NCBI GenBank assembly: GCA_902783395.1
Contig: CACZRA010000027.1
Location: 1 to 8,509 of the forward strand
Direction: 5' to 3'
Origin: an uncultured Lachnospiraceae bacterium
GTDB taxonomy: Bacteria > Bacillota > Clostridia > Lachnospirales > Lachnospiraceae
DNA length: 8,509 bases
Each line of letters begins with the position of its first letter. Within the stretch, counting starts at the first letter, position 1. The translations under genes were made by a program, and so were the position numbers. The notes under the pieces are model-generated. The model worked only from the letters and a program-made list of their open reading frames with translations. It ran no database searches and was not told where the DNA came from. This document shows positions 1-5,492 of this stretch, piece after piece.

Positions 1-1025
1 GCCGCCGACACATCCGATGAGAGCATCTTTGAATTCTGCAGAGCCCTTCGCATCTCAAGCTCCGAATATGCTCCCGCCGCGTTCATTACCTCGGCGAGCG
101 CGTTTTCAAAAAGCCGGGATCTCATGCCGGTCGCTCCCACGGAGCCTATCTCCTCCTTATCAACGAGCAGGCACACGCAGGTGCGCTCCACATCCGGTGT
201 AGAAAGAAAAGCGACAAGTGACGTGTATGCGCATACCCTGTCATCCTGTCCGTAGGAAAGCACCATGGATTCGTCCAGTCCCAGAGTCCTTGCTTTTCCT
301 GCAGGCACGGCTTCTATCTCAGCCGACATGAAGTCACCGTCACCTATCATATACTTTTCCTTGAGTATTTTAAGTATATTGCTCTTTACCGGATCCTTTT
401 CCTTGGCCTTTATCGGTATCGAGCCTGCAAGCAGATCGAGATTCTCACCCTCCACGGCCTTGGACGCCTTCTTCTCCATCTGCTCGGATGCGAGATGTAT
501 AAGTATATCCGTCACTGTAAATACAGGCTCGTCATCCTCCTCACCTATGGATATCTCGACCGTTGTACCGTCGGTCTTTGCCACTACCCCGTGCAGCGCG
601 AGCGGTATCGTCACATACTGGTATTTCTTTATTCCGCCGTAATAATGGGTGTTAAGATAGGCCATCCCCCCGTCCTCGTACAGCGGGTTCTGCTTCAGAT
701 CAAGCCTCGGACTGTCAATATGGGCTCCCAGTATGTTCATGCCGTTCTCAAAAGGCTCATTGCCCAGGTTGAACAGCACGACAGCCTTCCCCATTATATC
801 GACAAAAACCTTATCTCCATGCTTCAGGCGCTTATTGTTCTCCACGATATCCCTGAGATCCTTATAGCCGGCCTTGACCGCCATCGACACGATCTCCTTT
901 ACACACTCCCTTTCGGTCTTGCACCTTGAAAGGAAGTCCATATAGGATTCACAAAGGTCATTCAGCTCCTTCCTGTCGTTCTTGGAATAAGAAAGCCATG
1001 CGTTGTCGTTATTGTCCAGTCTCAT
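1..1025 (-). CDS. apeA: M18 family zinc aminopeptidase (ApeA type), C-terminus cut off by the window edge
   Basis: This is a cytoplasmic dinuclear-zinc exopeptidase that removes N-terminal residues from peptides. The first 341 residues are visible; the family usually has about 450-480, so roughly the last quarter lies left of the window. Seen in sequence: a His-x-Asp zinc motif in GAHIDSPRLDLK (H102, D104), a GQDDR motif whose D261 should be the metal-bridging aspartate, DKEEIGS with the catalytic/metal-binding glutamate pair E291-E292, and an SSDVSA segment at 336-341 just before the edge. The start at 1025 is preceded by AAGGAG (1031-1036) with a 5-base gap. The gene begins 21 bases after the stop of the small membrane-protein gene, so the two are probably co-transcribed. 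The exact peptide preference cannot be read from the sequence, and the symbol apeA follows family naming. Confidence 0.92.
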   Translation of the reverse strand, partial: MRLDNNDNAWLSYSKNDRKELNDLCESYMDFLSRCKTERECVKEIVSMAVKAGYKDLRDIVENNKRLKHGDKVFVDIMGKAVVLFNLGNEPFENGMNILGAHIDSPRLDLKQNPLYEDGGMAYLNTHYYGGIKKYQYVTIPLALHGVVAKTDGTTVEISIGEEDDEPVFTVTDILIHLASEQMEKKASKAVEGENLDLLAGSIPIKAKEKDPVKSNILKILKEKYMIGDGDFMSAEIEAVPAGKARTLGLDESMVLSYGQDDRVCAYTSLVAFLSTPDVERTCVCLLVDKEEIGSVGATGMRSRLFENALAEVMNAAGAYSELEMRRALQNSKMLSSDVSA

Positions 1026-1046
1026 CTTCTCTCCTTCTCATCCGGA

Positions 1047-1295
1047 TCACTCCTGAAGCTCTGTCTTCTCTCCGGTTAATGTCGATATCTCTTCGTTAAG
1101 GACCTCGATCCTGTTCTCAAGCTGTTTCCTTGCCATTGTCTCATGTATGAAACCGACGGCTGACGCAATAAAAAGAGCTGCAATGATAACAGCGGATAAT
1201 ATCAGCTTTCCGGAGGTAGTCCTTATCGTCCTGACACGCTTTGCACCCTTCGATACAAAAACGATCGTATATTGCCCGTCTTCATTGTTTCTCAT
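1047..1295 (-). CDS. small single-pass membrane protein with C-terminal coiled coil, function unknown
   Basis: An 82-residue protein if started at the ATG at 1295; an in-frame ATG at 1313 would add six residues (MLYCFF). Residues 1-30 are polar and basic (GQYTIVFVSKGAKRV...), residues about 31-50 form one hydrophobic membrane helix, and residues about 54-82 are a charged heptad-like helix ending in EKTELQE. This layout (YTIVFV-like start, basic stretch, membrane helix, coiled coil) resembles the N-terminal anchor of clostridial M23 cell-wall peptidases, but no peptidase domain follows: the frame ends in TGA 21 bases before the aminopeptidase gene. It may be a real small protein or the remnant of a longer one. 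Neither ATG has a recognisable Shine-Dalgarno sequence. The likely -10 box (1304-1309) lies between the two ATGs, which favours the 1295 start. Existence is fairly likely, function is unknown and the start is uncertain. Confidence 0.65.
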   Translation of the reverse strand: MRNNEDGQYTIVFVSKGAKRVRTIRTTSGKLILSAVIIAALFIASAVGFIHETMARKQLENRIEVLNEEISTLTGEKTELQE

Positions 1296-1303
1296 AAAAA
1301 AAC

Positions 1304-1333
1304 AGTATAGCATAAGAGCCGGATAATTGACAT
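1304..1333 (-). promoter_or_regulatory. predicted promoter for the small membrane protein and apeA
   Basis: On the minus strand there is a TGC-TATACT extended -10 box (hexamer at 1304-1309, five of six consensus bases) and an ATGTCA -35 box (1328-1333, four of six), 18 bases apart. Transcription would begin near 1296-1298, at or within three bases of the ATG at 1295. The fit is moderate, and no other good -10 was seen for this gene pair. Confidence 0.45.
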
Positions 1334-1365
1334 CGGATTTTGAGTTATTTTTTTGTCCTCATTCC

Positions 1366-1394
1366 TTTACATTTGCATTTTCATGTGATATCAT
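1366..1394 (+). promoter_or_regulatory. predicted promoter of the cold-shock gene
   Basis: TTTACA (-35, 1366-1371, five of six consensus bases) is followed after 17 bases by TATCAT (-10, 1389-1394, five of six). The -10 is preceded by TGA, giving an extended TG-N -10. The predicted start is near 1401, leaving a 5' untranslated region of about 47 bases. It points away from the minus-strand promoter at 1304-1333, so this gap is a compact divergent promoter region. Confidence 0.65.
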
Positions 1395-1401
1395 GACAAA
1401 C

Positions 1402-1419
1402 GGTTGCAATCTTGTGACC
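1402..1419 (+). promoter_or_regulatory. hairpin at the 5' end of the cold-shock mRNA
   Basis: GGTTGC (1402-1407) can pair with GTGACC (1414-1419) around the loop AATCTT, using four Watson-Crick pairs and two G-U pairs. It would sit at the extreme 5' end of the predicted transcript and end 12 bases before the GGGAGG ribosome binding site. It is weak, so a role in mRNA stability or temperature response is only a guess. Confidence 0.25.
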
Positions 1420-1447
1420 ACATTTAATTTTGGGAGGTCATGTTCAA

Positions 1448-1645
1448 ATGAAAGGTACAGTCAAGTGGTTCAACAACCAGAAGGGCTATGGCTTTATCAG
1501 TGATGAGACCGGCAAGGACGTATTCGTTCACTATTCCGGACTCAACATGGAGGGCTTCAAGTCGCTCGACGAAGGTCAGGCTGTTGAATTCGACGTGGTC
1601 GAAGGAGCCAAGGGTCCTCAGGCTACAAATGTTACAAAGCTTTAA
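1448..1645 (+). CDS. csp: CspA-family cold-shock protein
   Basis: A 65-residue single-domain cold-shock protein, the normal family length. It binds single-stranded RNA and DNA through a five-stranded barrel and acts in the cytoplasm as an RNA chaperone. Seen in sequence: KGTVKWF start, RNP1-type KGYGFI at residues 12-17, RNP2-type VFVHY at 25-29 (commonly VFVHF), and a GPQA-NV end typical of the family. The ATG at 1448 is chosen because GGGAGG (1432-1437) lies 10 bases upstream and the protein then begins MKGTVKWF. A TTG at 1430 in the same frame would place the ribosome binding site inside the gene. It is monocistronic, with its own promoter and a strong terminator at 1714-1742. Its leader is short, unlike the long thermosensing leader of E. 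coli cspA. Confidence 0.97.
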   Translation: MKGTVKWFNNQKGYGFISDETGKDVFVHYSGLNMEGFKSLDEGQAVEFDVVEGAKGPQATNVTKL

Positions 1646-1704
1646 TTCTTAGCAATATCACTTTTCTATAATATAATTAGGATAAGCAGATTGATAAGAA
1701 CTTG

Positions 1705-1750
1705 AGAAAAACGGAACTTCCGCATGATACATGCGGCAGTTCTTTTTTTA
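1705..1750. terminator. bidirectional intrinsic terminator between csp and the response-regulator gene
   Basis: The stem is GAACT (1714-1718) with AGTTC (1738-1742), a one-base mismatch on each side, then CCGCATG (1720-1726) with CATGCGG (1730-1736) closing on an ATA loop. On the plus strand seven T residues follow at once (1743-1749), ending the cold-shock transcript. On the minus strand the stem is followed by CCG and then five T residues (complement of 1706-1710), so it can also end the minus-strand operon whose last stop codon is at 1753-1755. Confidence 0.88.
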
Positions 1751-1752
1751 TT

Positions 1753-2871
1753 TTATAATCCGGCTCCCCCCGTGCTTATATACATTTCCCGGAACTCTCC
1801 CTGCACCGTATTGAATGCTGCTACCACATTAGGGTCAAACTGTACCCCCGCCGCCTGGTTTATGATCGCGCATGCCTGGTCGTGAGTGACCGCCTGCTTA
1901 TAGCTCCTCTTTGACACCAGAGCGTCATACACATCGCACACTGACACAATGCGGGCTATCTGCGGTATCTCGGTTCCCTTCAGTCCGTCCGGATAACCTC
2001 TTCCGCACCACTGCTCGTGATGCGATCTCGTCATCTGATACATATAAGTAATGAACGGGGAATTCGGCAGAAGATATGAGAATTTCTGGATCGAGTCCGC
2101 CGCATAAAGGGTATGCTGCTTCATCGTATCAAACTCCTCCGGCGTGTATTTCCCCTCCTTCTGTATTATACGGTCAGGCAGACCGATCTTGCCCATATCT
2201 ATGAGCTGGCTCGACATCAGGATGAGGTTCATATCCTTTATCGGGTAGATCGCATTTCCGTCCCTCATCATCTTCTTAAGAAGGATCTCCATATACTTTG
2301 ATACCTTCTTGCAGTGGGTACCTGTAAAGCCGTCCTTCTTTGTTATGAGATCCGCTATCATCTCTACGATGAAGTATTCAAGATTGCCGGCCTTCCTTAT
2401 CGCTTCGGAAGCCTTCCCCTGAAGCTCATTATTATACTCCTGCAGCTGAAGATTATAATCCTGAAGTGTCTGGTTCTGCTCCGCGATCTTAGCCTTGTCC
2501 TCGGCTATACCTATGTGCAGGCTGACTTTCTTCTTTAATATCTCGGATACGAAGGGCTTTATGACATAATCGACCGCCCCCAGCTGATATGCCTCCAGCT
2601 CGGTCGCCACGTCATTTGTTCCCGATACAAAGATAACAGGGATGCTCTTCAGCTTATCATCAGCCTTCATCTTGGAGAAAAGCTCAAAGCCGTTTATCGC
2701 CTTCATATCTATGTCCAGAAGCACAAGTGAAGGCATCCTCGACACCTTTTTCATATAGTCGAGAGCATGCCTGCCGTTCTGCTCGGTCATGACCCTGTAT
2801 GATCCCTCAAGCGCTCTCTCCGCGACAAGAAGATCCGTAGGGCTGTCATCTATAACCATCACGATATGCAT
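1753..2871 (-). CDS. response regulator: REC domain plus HD-GYP domain with altered HD pair
   Basis: A 372-residue two-domain regulator. Residues 1-120 are a receiver domain with acidic pair D8-D9, phospho-acceptor D53 (LLDID), switch residue S83 and K105 (IKPF). Residues about 122-155 are a linker coiled coil. Residues about 160-360 are an HD-GYP domain, a family that hydrolyses cyclic-di-GMP or related dinucleotides. Family residues kept are H186, D225, K228, H253, H284-H285, G292-Y293-P294 (GRGYPDGL) and D313 (CDVYDAL). The expected HD histidine is isoleucine (I224, in SQLIDMGKIG), so catalysis is uncertain. The ATG at 2871 overlaps the end of hisA by 13 bases and has AAGGAG (2880-2885) eight bases upstream. 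It also keeps the first receiver strand intact, unlike the internal ATG at 2859. No histidine kinase gene is adjacent. The gene is last in the operon, before the terminator at 1705-1750. Confidence 0.93.
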   Translation of the reverse strand: MHIVMVIDDSPTDLLVAERALEGSYRVMTEQNGRHALDYMKKVSRMPSLVLLDIDMKAINGFELFSKMKADDKLKSIPVIFVSGTNDVATELEAYQLGAVDYVIKPFVSEILKKKVSLHIGIAEDKAKIAEQNQTLQDYNLQLQEYNNELQGKASEAIRKAGNLEYFIVEMIADLITKKDGFTGTHCKKVSKYMEILLKKMMRDGNAIYPIKDMNLILMSSQLIDMGKIGLPDRIIQKEGKYTPEEFDTMKQHTLYAADSIQKFSYLLPNSPFITYMYQMTRSHHEQWCGRGYPDGLKGTEIPQIARIVSVCDVYDALVSKRSYKQAVTHDQACAIINQAAGVQFDPNVVAAFNTVQGEFREMYISTGGAGL

Positions 2872-3647
2872 TCAACTATCTCCTTCAATGCCAGACTACC
2901 TCCGAAAATATCAAGTGCCGATCCTACTGTCACATCTATCCTTCCTTCACCCAGATTCTTCAGCCTTTTAATATCGTCAAGGCTTCCTACTCCTCCGGCG
3001 TATGTGACCTTTACAGGTGATCCCTTCAGCACATTGACTATTTCCTCATCTATCCCCTGCTGTTTACCCTCACTGTCCACCGCATGGACCAGATATTCCG
3101 ATGCATATCCGGAAAAGCTGTCCAGCGTTTCTTCGTCCATCTTCACTTCGGTATACTTCTGCCACCTGTCCGTGACTATATAATAGCCGTCCTCCGAAGC
3201 CTGGCCTGCCCTTTTCCTGCAGGACAGATCCAGACAGAGCCTTTCTCTTCCCACGGCATCGCGCATTTTTTCCAGCGCATCAAGCTCCACTCTTCCGTCC
3301 CTGAACACATAGGACGTCACTATCACATGACTCGCTCCCGCGTCAAGAAAAGCCCCCGCATTATCCGGGGTGATCCCTCCGCCTGCCATGAGACCTCCCG
3401 GATAGGCTTTTAGCGCCTCAAGCGCCTGCTCCCTTGTAGCCTCATAGTATTCTGAGCCTCTGTGGTTCAGCATGATCACATGCCCGCCTTCAAGCTGCAT
3501 CTCCTTATACAGCCCGGCGTAATAAGCTGCTCCCCTGTCAGATACAAAATTCTCTTCCGGCCCCTTACCCGCTTCATCCCGCAGGCTGCCGCCGATTATC
3601 TGCTTCACCCTTCCGTCATGGATATCGATACACGGACGGAATCTCAT
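2859..3647 (-). CDS. hisA: phosphoribosylformimino-AICAR ribotide isomerase, eukaryotic (HIS6) type
   Basis: HisA catalyses the Amadori-type isomerisation of ProFAR to PRFAR, the fourth step of histidine synthesis, in the cytoplasm. This is a 262-residue TIM barrel; usual bacterial HisA has about 240-245. Its pattern follows yeast HIS6 rather than bacterial HisA: CIDIHDGRVKQIIGGSL near the start, NFVS and YYAGLYK (about 33-48), VIVTSYVF (108-115), LDLSCRK (139-145), WQKYTE (162-167), VHAVDSEG (187-194), YAGG (216-219) and GSALDIFGG (242-250). Likely catalytic aspartates are D8 and D140; phosphate-binding glycines are at 89-91, 218-219 and 242. The ATG at 3647 follows directly after the TAA of dapB with no gap, and the nearest good ribosome binding site is GGGAG about 14 bases upstream, inside dapB, so translation is probably coupled. 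No other histidine gene is visible in the window. Confidence 0.93.
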   Translation of the reverse strand: MRFRPCIDIHDGRVKQIIGGSLRDEAGKGPEENFVSDRGAAYYAGLYKEMQLEGGHVIMLNHRGSEYYEATREQALEALKAYPGGLMAGGGITPDNAGAFLDAGASHVIVTSYVFRDGRVELDALEKMRDAVGRERLCLDLSCRKRAGQASEDGYYIVTDRWQKYTEVKMDEETLDSFSGYASEYLVHAVDSEGKQQGIDEEIVNVLKGSPVKVTYAGGVGSLDDIKRLKNLGEGRIDVTVGSALDIFGGSLALKEIVECIS

Positions 3648-4403
3648 TTATGCAAGCACCGCTCCCATATCATACATACCGGGCTTCTTCCCCTTCATGA
3701 ATATGGCAGCCATTACAGCGCCCCTGCCGAAGACCGCTTTGCTGTATGCCCGGTGGGAGAAGGTTATGACCTCGTCCTCGCCTGCAAAGATCACATCATG
3801 ATCGCCGGGTATGTTGCCTCCCCTCACGGCCGATATACCTATCTCATTATCAGGCCTTTTTTCCGATCTCTGCGATCTGTCGTACACATATGAGTACTTG
3901 TTTCCCGCTCCCTCATTAACCGCATCCGCAAGAAGCAGAGCCGTTCCGGAGGGCGCATCCTTCTTCAGGTTGTGATGCTTCTCGACTATCTCTATGTCAA
4001 AGCCGGCGGATGACAGCTTTTCCGAAGCCTCCTTCAAAAGCTTTGCGAGTATGTTCACTCCCAGGGACATATTCGCGGAGCGTAGTATCGCGGTATCCTC
4101 CGAAGCCTTCTCTATCGCCCTTTTCTGCTCCTCGGAATATCCCGTAGTACAGAGCACAAGCGCCGTCCCGGTCCTCTTTCCATACTCCAGCAGTCCCTCA
4201 AGTGCCGACGGAGCGGAAAAATCAATAACGGCATCGGCCTCTTCCTTACACTCCTCTATCCCGTCATAAACGGGATAATCATTCTCCGTGCCGCGATATT
4301 TATCTATACCTGCAACGATCTCACAGTCATCCCTCTCAGAGACGATCCGCGTTATCACCTGTCCCATGTGGCCGTTGCAGCCGCTCATGATGATCCTTGT
4401 CAT
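3648..4403 (-). CDS. dapB: 4-hydroxy-tetrahydrodipicolinate reductase
   Basis: DapB reduces hydroxy-tetrahydrodipicolinate, the DapA product, with NAD(P)H in the diaminopimelate/lysine pathway. The protein has 251 residues, normal for the family. Seen in sequence: nucleotide-binding GCNGHMG (8-14), VIDFSAP (59-65), CTTGYSEEQ (85-93), the signature VEKHHNLKKDAPSGTA (140-155) with catalytic H143-H144 and K147, and the C-terminal GGNIPGDHDVIFAGEDE...SHRA pattern. The ATG at 4403 is chosen because GGAGG lies five bases upstream and the protein then begins MTRIIMSGCNGHMG. An ATG at 4424 would add seven residues upstream of that ribosome binding site. It follows dapA after 52 bases and its stop abuts the hisA start, which fits one operon. 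Confidence 0.97.
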   Translation of the reverse strand: MTRIIMSGCNGHMGQVITRIVSERDDCEIVAGIDKYRGTENDYPVYDGIEECKEEADAVIDFSAPSALEGLLEYGKRTGTALVLCTTGYSEEQKRAIEKASEDTAILRSANMSLGVNILAKLLKEASEKLSSAGFDIEIVEKHHNLKKDAPSGTALLLADAVNEGAGNKYSYVYDRSQRSEKRPDNEIGISAVRGGNIPGDHDVIFAGEDEVITFSHRAYSKAVFGRGAVMAAIFMKGKKPGMYDMGAVLA

Positions 4404-4455
4404 ATTTACCTCCGCATGCCGCATTCTTCACGGCTTCCCCAGGAGAAATCCCGGT

Positions 4456-5343
4456 CTACTGTATAAGCCCGAACTGCCGCATCGACGTTTTCAGCCTCTC
4501 CAGATTTTCCGGCTCCATGGGCGACAGCGGTCTCCTCATAGGACCTGCATTCATACCCATGATATTCATCGCATGCTTTACGGGTATCGGGTTAACCTCG
4601 CAGAAAAGAGCATCCACAAGGTTTATGAGCTTGATCTGCATTCTTCTTGCCTCAACGGTATCTCCATTCAGATAGTTCAGGCACATATTATGCATATAGC
4701 TCGGAGCCACATTCGCAGCCACGGAGATCACACCGAGTCCTCCGAGTGACATGATGGGAATGACCTCATTATCATTACCCGAATATAGGTCTATATTACC
4801 GTCAGTAAGTGCCATGATACGGGCCACCTGGGCTATATCCCCCGATGCCTCCTTTATTCCCACGATATTGGGAACCGTCCTGACGAGATGAGCCGCGGTC
4901 TCGGGATTTATATTAAGGCCCGTCCTGCTCTTCACGCTGTAAAGTATTATCGGGATATGTACGGCATTTGCTATTATCGTGAAATGGTCAATAAGTCCCT
5001 TCTGGGTTGCCTTGTTATAATAAGGTGTCACGACAAGAAGTCCGTCCGCCCCTGCCTTCTCGGCCTCCTGAGAAAGAAACACAGCCGTATCCGTACAGTT
5101 GCTTCCCGTCCCGGCTACAACCGGCACCCTGTGGTTCACATGCTTTACGCAGAAATCTACGACCCTGACATGCTCTTCCTCGGACAGACACGCCGATTCA
5201 CCGGTCGTGCCGCATACTATGATGGCATCGGTCCCGTTATTTATCTGAAAATCGATCTGCCTTCCGAACTCTTCGTAGTTAACCTCACCGTCCGGCTTGA
5301 AGGGCGTTACTATCGCAACTCCCGAACCCTTGAATATAGCCAT
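4456..5343 (-). CDS. dapA: 4-hydroxy-tetrahydrodipicolinate synthase
   Basis: DapA condenses pyruvate with aspartate semialdehyde, the first committed step of diaminopimelate and lysine synthesis. It is a TIM-barrel Schiff-base lyase of 295 residues, normal length. Expected active-site residues are present: T46-T47 in CGTTGES, Y109 in TPYYNK, Y135, R140 in SRTG, and the Schiff-base lysine K164 in GIKEASGD. The loop after Y135 reads YSVKSRTG where the family usually has YNVPxRTG, so N and P have changed to S and K while the catalytic residues stay. The ATG at 5343 is chosen for the AAGGAGG ribosome binding site five bases upstream; an ATG at 5361 lies before that site. It is probably the first gene of the dapA-dapB-hisA-regulator operon, behind a leader of about 97 bases with a GC-rich hairpin. 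Confidence 0.97.
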   Translation of the reverse strand: MAIFKGSGVAIVTPFKPDGEVNYEEFGRQIDFQINNGTDAIIVCGTTGESACLSEEEHVRVVDFCVKHVNHRVPVVAGTGSNCTDTAVFLSQEAEKAGADGLLVVTPYYNKATQKGLIDHFTIIANAVHIPIILYSVKSRTGLNINPETAAHLVRTVPNIVGIKEASGDIAQVARIMALTDGNIDLYSGNDNEVIPIMSLGGLGVISVAANVAPSYMHNMCLNYLNGDTVEARRMQIKLINLVDALFCEVNPIPVKHAMNIMGMNAGPMRRPLSPMEPENLERLKTSMRQFGLIQ

Positions 5344-5399
5344 ATGAACCTCCTTATACATTGCATATGCATTAAATCACTATGACAGTATCAGACACC

Positions 5400-5429
5400 C
5401 CTGCGCGCATTCCGGATTTTCCGCGCAGG
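5400..5429 (-). promoter_or_regulatory. GC-rich stem-loop in the dapA leader
   Basis: CCTGCGCG and CGCGCAGG form a perfect eight-base-pair stem around a 14-base loop that itself contains TCCGGA. It lies between the MATE stop codon and dapA. No T-run follows on either strand, so it is not a standard intrinsic terminator. It could protect or separate transcripts or act in leader regulation. The leader is too short for a lysine riboswitch. Confidence 0.45.
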
Positions 5430-5446
5430 AAGTTACACACTGTTTG

Positions 5447-5476
5447 ATTTTATCACATGACAGCCTTATGTATCAA
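5447..5476 (-). promoter_or_regulatory. predicted promoter of the dapA operon
   Basis: On the minus strand TTGATA (-35, 5471-5476, five of six consensus bases) and TAAAAT (-10, 5447-5452, five of six) are 18 bases apart, just downstream of the MATE stop codon at 5493. Transcription would start near 5440, giving a dapA leader of about 97 bases. Read-through from typA-MATE cannot be excluded because no terminator with a T-run is visible in the gap. Confidence 0.5.
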
Positions 5477-5492
5477 TCAGGGAAACTCTGAG

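Noticed and set aside
265..929. Plus-strand reading frames of 125 and 144 codons across the aminopeptidase gene
   Set aside because: They lie antisense to a clearly conserved M18 gene, have no recognisable protein pattern, and look like shadows of its codon usage.
1327..1349. Perfect TTGACA at 1327-1332 on the plus strand as a csp -35 box
   Set aside because: No acceptable -10 lies 16-18 bases downstream; that stretch is a T-run. The TTTACA/TATCAT pair at 1366-1394 fits much better.
1430..1447. TTG at 1430 as the cold-shock gene start
   Set aside because: It overlaps the GGGAGG ribosome binding site, whereas the ATG at 1448 is correctly spaced and gives the standard MKGTVKWF start.
5400..5429. 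Stem-loop as an intrinsic terminator of the MATE gene
   Set aside because: No T-run follows the stem on the minus strand, and none on the plus strand.
5344..5492. Lysine (L-box) riboswitch before dapA
   Set aside because: The predicted leader is about 97 bases, far below the usual length of about 170 or more, and only one GC stem is evident instead of a five-helix junction.
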